Assembly (NCBI GenBank): GCA_002346435.1
Contig: DDZT01000053.1
Span: forward strand, 17,216-38,410
DNA length: 21,195 nucleotides
Direction of reading: 5' to 3'
Origin: Anaerolineales bacterium UBA3001
GTDB lineage: Bacteria > Chloroflexota > Anaerolineae > Anaerolineales > UBA11657
The translations under genes and the position numbers were made by a program. Numbering within the stretch: position 1 is the stretch's first letter; each line of letters begins with the position of its first letter. Shown in pieces: positions 15,968 through 21,195 of this stretch. Below the pieces are notes generated by a model. That model made no database searches. It worked only from the letters and a program-made list of their open reading frames with translations, and was not told where the DNA came from.

Positions 15968-16021
15968 TAGGTTCAAATGTAAATTGATCAGTTAACATAT
16001 CCAAAAGTTTGAGAGGTAACA

Positions 16022-16768
16022 TTGAAAGAATTGTTTGCGCCTAACACTTCAAAAAGTGCTTTTTATATATTATCGGAGTATCACATTTATGCTTTGGTTG
16101 GAGTATTTTTATTCTTGGCATTAGTGTTATGGTATTCAAAAGTTTGTAATGATACAAAAAAATTGAATAGATTGAGAGTTGGACTTGCAAGCTTTATGAT
16201 ACTAGTCGAAATATCTTGGCATGTCTGGGCTCTTGCGGTGGGTGTCTGGCATGTGAATCATGCCTTGCCTTTACATCTATGTAGTGTTGGAGCTATATTA
16301 AGTATATACATGTTGCTTAAGCGTAGGTACAGTATTTTTGAGGTACTTTACTTTTGGGGTATTGCTGGAGCTGTCCAAGCAATATTAACTCCTGACTTGC
16401 GAGGGTACAATTTTCCGCACTTTCACTATTTTTGGTATTTCACTAGTCACGGCATGGTTGTTTTGGCAGTGTTCTGGATGCTAATTATTGAGCAAGTAAG
16501 GCCTACCTGGAATTCCTTGCGTAAGACGGTTCTGGTTACAATACTATATGCGCTTGTTGTTTATCCTATCAACCTGGTTACAGGTGGGAACTACATGCTT
16601 TTGATGCAGGCACCTGTTGTGCCCACACTTGCTGATTTTCTTGACGTTTGGCCAGGATATCTTTTCTGGTTACCAGTAGTTGCACTAGTAGTTGCAACAA
16701 TATGTTATCTTCCCTTTGCGATTATTGATGCTTCTAGACGCTATAAGAATAAAGAAATCATTGTGTGA
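16022..16768 (+). CDS. YwaF / TIGR02206 family integral membrane protein
   Basis: A polytopic membrane protein of 248 residues with six or seven hydrophobic segments. It belongs to the YwaF-like (TMEM164-related) family, whose biochemical role in bacteria is not established. Family marks are HALPLHLCSVGAIL, the aromatic/His-rich loop HFHYFWYFTSHGMVV, and GGNYMLLMQAP before the last membrane spans. The start is TTG at 16022-16024, preceded by GAGAGGT; no better ATG exists near the expected N-terminus. It is the first of a plus-strand gene series; the next frame begins 9 bp after its stop. The conserved His residues suggest an acyl-transfer or metal site, which is inference. Confidence 0.85.
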   Translation: MKELFAPNTSKSAFYILSEYHIYALVGVFLFLALVLWYSKVCNDTKKLNRLRVGLASFMILVEISWHVWALAVGVWHVNHALPLHLCSVGAILSIYMLLKRRYSIFEVLYFWGIAGAVQAILTPDLRGYNFPHFHYFWYFTSHGMVVLAVFWMLIIEQVRPTWNSLRKTVLVTILYALVVYPINLVTGGNYMLLMQAPVVPTLADFLDVWPGYLFWLPVVALVVATICYLPFAIIDASRRYKNKEIIV

Positions 16769-16777
16769 AGTGATAAC

Positions 16778-18067
16778 TTGTTCAGACCTCTTATGAGTAT
16801 TTTTGTGAAAGCAAATAGGTTTTGTATTGATACGTTATATGTTCTAATTGACATTAGAAGGTTTGTGTTTTTTGCCGTTTTATTGGGTTTGTTTAGTTCT
16901 TGTGTGACCATGAGGGATTTGGACGAAGCAGATAATAATGTTGGAAGTCGCACTAGTTTAGCTATACCTAGCAAATCTATGCAGTCACCGTCTGTCAGTT
17001 ATTCGCTGGAGTTATTAGCTGATGGGTTTCAGAAACCAATCTATATTACACATGCTGGTGATAGTACTGGCAGACTGTTCGTCGTGGAGCAAAGTGGTAT
17101 CATTCGGATAGTGACGGGTGGTTATGTTCTAGATAAGCCATTTTTAGATTTAAGCGATAAGATCTCTCGTCGTTCTTCAGAGCAAGGATTGCTCGGATTA
17201 GCTTTTGACCCCGACTACTCTAACAACGGTCAATTTTTTGTTCACTATTCGGACAACAATGGTGATACGGTAGTCATGAGGCTTTTCGTTTCGAGTGATG
17301 CTAATCGTGCAAATCACCAAAGTGGAAGTAAGGTGTTGGAACAATCACAACCATACCGCAACCACAATGGTGGGCAGATTGCGTTTGGTCCAGATGGGTA
17401 TCTCTATGTTGGCTTAGGAGATGGTGGTTTAGCAGGTGACCCTCATAAAAATGGACAGAATTTAGCGACTTGGTTGGGCTCAATTCTTAGGGTTAGTATT
17501 GAAAGTCCTGTTGGTTATACTGTGCCGTCGGACAATCCATTTGTTGAGAATAAGGATGCACTATCTGAGATATGGGCATATGGTTTGCGTAATCCTTGGC
17601 GCTTCAGTTTTGACCGTATCACTGGCGATCTTTATATCGCTGATGTTGGTCAGAATGATTGGGAGGAGATAAATTTCCAGCCGGCTGACAGCTTGGGCGG
17701 CGAAAATTATGGTTGGAGTAATATGGAGGGTAATCACTGTTACCGCTTAGGGTGTGAATCAGGACTTTTTTCAGCACCAATAGCGGAATATCGTCATTCC
17801 AATGGTACATGCTCGGTGACTGGCGGATATGTATATCGAGGAGAAGCACTTCTACATATGAGAGGATCTTATGTGTATGGAGACTTCTGTTCCGGTACAA
17901 TTTGGACAATATCTAGGACAATGTCTGGCGATTGGGATGAGGCATTGATCATCGAGAGTGAGCTACAAATTAGTTCTTTTGGAGAAGACGAATTTGGTGA
18001 GGTTTATGTAGTTGATTATGCGGGAGGAATTTATAAAATTGTGGAAGATATAAGTTTTAAGGAATAA
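16778..18067 (+). CDS. PQQ-dependent sugar dehydrogenase-like lipoprotein (soluble-GDH/YliI-type beta-propeller)
   Basis: A six-bladed beta-propeller protein of the soluble glucose/aldose-sugar dehydrogenase (YliI, HHIP-like) family, predicted to be exported. An N-terminal hydrophobic stretch (about 29-41) ends at Cys42 (LGLFSSC), an imperfect lipobox, so a membrane-anchored lipoprotein is likely. Family blocks: QGLLGLAFDPDY, YRNHNGGQIAFGPDGYLYVG with the catalytic-type His196, then GDGG, EIWAYGLRNPWRFSFD, IADVGQNDWEEINF, and a C-terminal VDYAGGIYKI. The start is uncertain: TTG at 16778 keeps coupling with the upstream gene, and ATG at 16793 (MSIFVKANRF) is the main alternative; neither has a strong ribosome binding site. 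Substrate, and whether PQQ is really bound, are unknown. No PQQ synthesis genes are in the window. Confidence 0.88.
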   Translation: MFRPLMSIFVKANRFCIDTLYVLIDIRRFVFFAVLLGLFSSCVTMRDLDEADNNVGSRTSLAIPSKSMQSPSVSYSLELLADGFQKPIYITHAGDSTGRLFVVEQSGIIRIVTGGYVLDKPFLDLSDKISRRSSEQGLLGLAFDPDYSNNGQFFVHYSDNNGDTVVMRLFVSSDANRANHQSGSKVLEQSQPYRNHNGGQIAFGPDGYLYVGLGDGGLAGDPHKNGQNLATWLGSILRVSIESPVGYTVPSDNPFVENKDALSEIWAYGLRNPWRFSFDRITGDLYIADVGQNDWEEINFQPADSLGGENYGWSNMEGNHCYRLGCESGLFSAPIAEYRHSNGTCSVTGGYVYRGEALLHMRGSYVYGDFCSGTIWTISRTMSGDWDEALIIESELQISSFGEDEFGEVYVVDYAGGIYKIVEDISFKE

Positions 18068-18096
18068 TTTCATAAGTGAGGTAAGACAAAGTTTAT

Positions 18097-18660
18097 ATGA
18101 CTAAAGTTTATTCGCTTACAGTTGAATCTATGCAGGAGGAACAGTTCAAACCTTTTGGTGAACTTTGGTATGCTACTCAAAAGCCACCTGATCATCGTAT
18201 TATTTCCCCAACCTCATATGCTCATGATGGTAAGTCTACAGTGGAGGTAATTTGGCAGCCGAAAAGTGGTGTTAGATTTCATCAACTTGAACGACATTTC
18301 GGAGTTACACAGAGTTTTGTCCAATTGAGTGGAGGGCCATCTATTGTATGTGTCGCTGCCCCAACTGATCCAGATGACCTTTATGATATTCCATCACCAG
18401 AAGATGTGCGTGCTTTCCTTATAGATTCCTCTCAAGGATACTCTTTTAGGCGAGGTACTTGGCATTCTCTTGATAGATATATTCAAAATGGTGTTGGTTC
18501 TACATTTCTGATTATAAACTCGAGTCCTAATCCAACCCAATTGGTGAACTATCAGACCGGAAATGGGTTTCTCTCAAAAGATCTAGACGTGGACAACAAT
18601 CCTAGAGCACTAAAACACAAGAATATATCTGAAATAGAGTTCAAAATTGAAGGTGTCTGA
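18097..18660 (+). CDS. Ureidoglycolate lyase-like protein (AllA family cupin)
   Basis: A cupin-fold protein of 187 residues of the AllA/ureidoglycolate lyase family. In purine-ureide breakdown this family splits ureidoglycolate into glyoxylate and urea. Recognisable features are the N-terminal EEQFKPFGELW, the EVIWQPKSG and RFHQLERHFGVTQSFVQLSG segment (the HxxxxHF and QxFxxL core), VCVAAPTDPDD, and RRGTWHSLD near the second cupin motif. It is somewhat longer than E. coli AllA (about 160 residues). No allantoinase, allantoicase or urease gene is adjacent, so the physiological substrate may differ. GAGGTAAG lies upstream, and the gene sits 29 bp after the propeller lipoprotein and 56 bp before a PAL-like gene. 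Confidence 0.82.
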   Translation: MTKVYSLTVESMQEEQFKPFGELWYATQKPPDHRIISPTSYAHDGKSTVEVIWQPKSGVRFHQLERHFGVTQSFVQLSGGPSIVCVAAPTDPDDLYDIPSPEDVRAFLIDSSQGYSFRRGTWHSLDRYIQNGVGSTFLIINSSPNPTQLVNYQTGNGFLSKDLDVDNNPRALKHKNISEIEFKIEGV

Positions 18661-18716
18661 TACAATGATATCTGTAAACTGACAGTAGTTATTATTCTTA
18701 AGTAGCAAAGGTTATA

Positions 18717-19541
18717 TTGCATAAATTTATTGTAGGAACAGGCGAGTATGTTTATGAGGTTAAACATCCTTTTGGGATGCTTTCTTCTGGATTGTCTTGG
18801 GGAAATATATCGCACGTAGCTACTGATTCGTCAGGTAATGTCTATGTTTATCAGCGTCAAGATCCACCTATGCTGATATTTGGAAGTGGAGGCAAGTGCT
18901 TAGACTCTTGGGGAAACGATCAACTAATGGACGCTCATGGGTTGTTCATAACTCCTGATGACGAAGTTTTTGTTTGTGATAGGGATGCCCATCAGGTCGT
19001 GAAATATGACCTGCAAGGTAATATACTCTTAAAGATAGGTAATAGAGACAAGCCTGCTCTACAAAAACCATTCAATCATCCTGCTGATATTGCTGTATCC
19101 AGTGATGGTGATATTTTTGTGGCTGATGGCTATGGTAATTCATGTATTCATCATTTTTCCTCGGGAGGTATGCACATTAAAACATGGGGTTCTTGGGGTA
19201 GTGATGCAGGGCAATTTATTACTCCACATGGAATATGGGTAGCAGATGATCATGTGTATGTTTGTGATCGTGAAAATAATCGTGTGCAAATCTTCGACAC
19301 AAACGGAATATATATCACAGAATGGACTGGTTTCTTTCATCCCATGGATATTTTTATTGATAGTGAAAATGTCGCATTCGTCACTGACCAAGTACCAGGA
19401 ATGACAATGCTGGATCTCGAAGGAAATGTGATTACACGGATTCGTACTCCATTCAATGCGCATGGCATCTGGATAGATATTTACGGTAACATGTATTCGG
19501 CTGGCAACGAAGAATTAGTGACCAAGTACACTAGACTCTAG
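18717..19541 (+). CDS. NHL-repeat protein, peptidyl-alpha-hydroxyglycine alpha-amidating lyase (PAL)-like
   Basis: A 274-residue NHL-type six-bladed propeller related to peptidyl-alpha-hydroxyglycine amidating lyase, which cleaves an N-acyl-hydroxyglycine into an amide and glyoxylate. Blade motifs: NISHVATDSSGNVYVYQRQD, AHGLFITPDDEVFVCDRDAH, HPADIAVSSDGDIFVADGYG, PHGIWVADDHVYVCDREN, HPMDIFIDSENVAFVTD, AHGIWIDIYGNMY. The His residues heading the blades are the expected metal ligands of this family. The start is TTG at 18717-18719, with AAAGG just upstream; it keeps the first blade complete. No signal peptide is seen, so it is probably cytoplasmic. Bacterial PAL-like proteins mostly lack a proven substrate; its position next to an AllA-like enzyme hints at carbinolamide cleavage to glyoxylate. 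Confidence 0.82.
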   Translation: MHKFIVGTGEYVYEVKHPFGMLSSGLSWGNISHVATDSSGNVYVYQRQDPPMLIFGSGGKCLDSWGNDQLMDAHGLFITPDDEVFVCDRDAHQVVKYDLQGNILLKIGNRDKPALQKPFNHPADIAVSSDGDIFVADGYGNSCIHHFSSGGMHIKTWGSWGSDAGQFITPHGIWVADDHVYVCDRENNRVQIFDTNGIYITEWTGFFHPMDIFIDSENVAFVTDQVPGMTMLDLEGNVITRIRTPFNAHGIWIDIYGNMYSAGNEELVTKYTRL

Positions 19542-19588
19542 TTGGTTGACTGTCAAGGCACGGTTATGTCTAACTATAGGAGTCGAAA

Positions 19589-20128
19589 ATGAACATAACA
19601 GTGATTTCTAGTAGTACACGAAAGGCTCGTCGGAGTCATAGGGTCGCATTAGCAGTGGTCAGGCAAATCAACGCGTTAGGTCATCAGGCTAGTATTGTCG
19701 ATTTGATCGAATTAGATCTACCACCATTTGTTGAGCGTTATGGAAAAATAGATGATGCAACGGGTCAATTAGCACATGCAGCCAACACAATGCGCAACTC
19801 TGATGGGATTATTTTTCTCACTCCCGAGTACAATGGGTCAATGTCCTCTGGACTGAAAAACTTTATTGATGTTTTCGCAAAAGATGCTTTTGATGGTAAG
19901 CCAATTGGTGTGGCAACTGTGTCTGTTGGTGCAGCAGGAGGTATTAGGGCGGCCTACCAATTGCAGCAGACCATTTTGTCTGTCTTAGCTTACCCAATTC
20001 CTAGAATGCTAACAGTAGGTAATGTGGAAAAAGTTATTGACGAAAGTGGTCAGGTTACTAGCCATAAATTTCAAACGAAACTAGATGAGTTTTTAGGTTC
20101 ATACTTGTCGTTTGTATCTAAATTTTGA
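19589..20128 (+). CDS. NADPH-dependent FMN reductase family protein
   Basis: A flavodoxin-fold NAD(P)H:FMN or quinone/azo-type reductase of 179 residues, predicted cytosolic. The FMN phosphate loop SSSTRKARRSHRVALAV follows the first strand. The family hallmark TPEYNGSMSSGLKNFID is present, and a glycine-rich SVGAAGGIRAAYQLQ follows. The length is typical. ATAGGAG lies before the ATG. It follows the PAL-like gene by 47 bp on the same strand and may be cotranscribed. The physiological acceptor cannot be read from sequence. Confidence 0.93.
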   Translation: MNITVISSSTRKARRSHRVALAVVRQINALGHQASIVDLIELDLPPFVERYGKIDDATGQLAHAANTMRNSDGIIFLTPEYNGSMSSGLKNFIDVFAKDAFDGKPIGVATVSVGAAGGIRAAYQLQQTILSVLAYPIPRMLTVGNVEKVIDESGQVTSHKFQTKLDEFLGSYLSFVSKF

Positions 20129-20233
20129 GTAAAATATACTTTGAGTTCACTTTGAATTCAGTGAGACAATAGAATTGTAAGCCAGCATGGGATTGTAATT
20201 CATGCAAATATGATGCAGATATAGGTGGATATA

Positions 20234-20785
20234 ATGAGTGTGACGAATAATGATATAGAGAGAGTGCTTGTTTCTGAAGAAGAAATTAATGGTCGTATAT
20301 CTGAGCTGTCTAATGAGATTAGTCAAGATTATGTTGACGTAGACTCATTACTCATAGTAAGTATTCTAAGAGGAGCTTTTATTTTTACTGCGGATTTGTC
20401 TCGGAAGCTTACTGTGAAACATTCTGTTGATTTTATTGCTTTAGCAAGCTATCAAAAAAGTACTTCGAGTGGTGAGGTGCGCATGATTTCTGATCTTCGC
20501 CAATCCATTGAAGGTAGACACGTCCTAATTGTTGAAGATATTGTAGATAGCGGTATGACACTTGAATATATGTCAAATCTTTTCCGTGAACGTAATCCAT
20601 TGTCGGTAAAGACTTGCGTGATGGTTGCTAAGGAAGGAGTTGATATCAATAGCTCTGGAATTGGAGTTGATTATTTAGGTTTTGTTATTCCCGATGTCTG
20701 GGTAGTTGGTTATGGATTAGACTATGATGATCAATACCGCACTCTTCCATACATTGCCGAGCTTAAGTCTGGTATATACAAGTGA
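20234..20785 (+). CDS. hpt: Hypoxanthine phosphoribosyltransferase
   Basis: Purine salvage: transfers phosphoribose from PRPP to hypoxanthine (and usually guanine), giving IMP or GMP. The 183 residues from the ATG at 20234 match the family length. AGGTGG lies 5 nt before this ATG, which is preferred over an in-frame GTG at 20225 that overlaps that ribosome binding site. Motifs are SILRGAFIFTADL, FIALASYQKS (flexible loop), the PRPP-binding VLIVEDIVDSGMTLEYM, and the C-terminal base-recognition segment FVIPDVWVVGYGLDYDDQYR. It has about 105 bp of non-coding sequence upstream, enough for its own promoter, and ends 48 bp before a convergent gene. Confidence 0.97.
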   Translation: MSVTNNDIERVLVSEEEINGRISELSNEISQDYVDVDSLLIVSILRGAFIFTADLSRKLTVKHSVDFIALASYQKSTSSGEVRMISDLRQSIEGRHVLIVEDIVDSGMTLEYMSNLFRERNPLSVKTCVMVAKEGVDINSSGIGVDYLGFVIPDVWVVGYGLDYDDQYRTLPYIAELKSGIYK

Positions 20786-20833
20786 TGACGGCACTGTATC
20801 CTCAGTATATGCGTATAGGCCTTAATATGGAGG

Positions 20834-21195
20834 TCACTGGTCAAGTATTTGTCTATTTCCGAGTGTCATAGCATTATTTATAATAAAGCAACCAATAATG
20901 CCTGAAACTAAGGATAAGGTCCATAAAGGTTTTGTGCTTCCGGAACTCATAAGTAATCCACCTAAGAATAGTCCAATAGAAGGACCCAATCCATATAAAC
21001 TAGATAGATAAAGTGCCTGTCCTGATGCTCGCAAACGTTTAGGTAAAATGTTGTCTACAAATATGGTGCCGACAGCAAGAAGGGCACTCATTGCTATTCC
21101 ATGTAACGCCTGGACGGGCAATGCTATGTTTGGGTCAGTAACTAACATATTGAAAAGCCAACGTATTGGTAATGCACTGATGCCAACTACATAGG
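20834..21195 (-). CDS. MFS-type transporter, C-terminal part, cut by window edge
   Basis: The last ~119 residues of a polytopic transporter; the 5' end lies beyond the window (the frame remains open to 21195, reading YVVGISALPIRWLFNMLVTD). The visible part has three or four hydrophobic segments. These include ALHGIAMSALLAVGTIFVD, a loop with LPKRLRASGQALYLSSLYGL and a glycine-rich helix GPSIGLFLGGLL, resembling the C-terminal half of MFS_1-like (LacY/3-phenylpropionate-type) permeases. The sequence ends in a short hydrophilic tail. The substrate cannot be determined. Confidence 0.75.
   Translation of the reverse strand, partial: YVVGISALPIRWLFNMLVTDPNIALPVQALHGIAMSALLAVGTIFVDNILPKRLRASGQALYLSSLYGLGPSIGLFLGGLLMSSGSTKPLWTLSLVSGIIGCFIINNAMTLGNRQILDQ

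Larger units (their letters stand above)
15702..16021. other. Divergent intergenic region between argC and the YwaF-like gene
   Basis: This 320-bp region holds the arg promoter, leader peptide and attenuator on the minus strand (15719-15886). Beyond about 15890 an AT-rich stretch leads to the plus-strand gene. It contains two copies of TTTATGTTATAT and a TATAAT at 15962-15967. Confidence 0.8.

Noticed and set aside
19531..19556. Two neighbouring 11-bp palindromes (CTAGACTCTAG and TTGACTGTCAA) as a terminator or operator pair
   Set aside because: The stems are 5 bp with one-base centres and no T-tract; the first includes the stop codon of the PAL-like gene. Too short to stand out from chance.

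Overview
This is an AT-rich bacterial chromosome segment with dense, mostly operonic genes. No rRNA, tRNA, CRISPR array, insertion sequence or phage gene was seen. Gene content points to Chloroflexota, perhaps a marine Dehalococcoidia/SAR202-like lineage. The pointers are a beta' subunit with a long coiled-coil insertion, a large GT-C-like membrane protein with a C-terminal beta-sandwich of the kind seen in Chloroflexota, a DUF2237 protein, and a PAL-type NHL-propeller protein. The lineage is inferred from protein style only.

Layout. Positions 1-1901 (minus) hold the N-terminal part of rpoC, cut by the window edge inside the active-site NADFDGD motif. A 445-bp divergent regulatory region (1902-2346) carries a near-consensus rpoC promoter and a promoter for an MscS-type channel (plus). 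Minus-strand genes follow: a MOSC protein, a DUF2237 protein, an acyl-CoA dehydrogenase and an 873-residue membrane protein. Positions 8270-15701 (minus) are a compact arginine operon read as argC, argB-argD fusion, short-type argA, argG, argJ, argH. A 320-bp divergent region (15702-16021) follows. On the plus strand are a YwaF/TIGR02206 membrane protein, a PQQ-type sugar dehydrogenase-like lipoprotein, an AllA-like ureidoglycolate lyase, a PAL-like NHL protein, an NADPH-dependent FMN reductase and a hypoxanthine phosphoribosyltransferase. The window ends in the C-terminal part of an MFS-type transporter (minus).

The most interesting element is the leader of the arginine operon. Behind a consensus-like promoter (TTGACA-16-TAAAAT) lies a 24-codon open frame starting about 3 nt from the predicted transcript start. 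It contains an Arg-Arg-Ala-Arg cluster. It is followed by a strong intrinsic terminator placed just before the argC ribosome binding site. A 7-nt segment inside the frame repeats the 3' arm of the terminator, so it can pair with the 5' arm as an antiterminator. This is the full architecture of ribosome-mediated transcription attenuation, apparently sensing arginyl-tRNA.

The operon encodes the route from glutamate to N-acetylornithine, ornithine release with acetyl recycling (ArgJ), and the last two steps to arginine. Ornithine carbamoyltransferase (argF) is not in the window. ArgB (kinase) and ArgD (aminotransferase), which flank the ArgC step, are fused into one 658-residue polypeptide.
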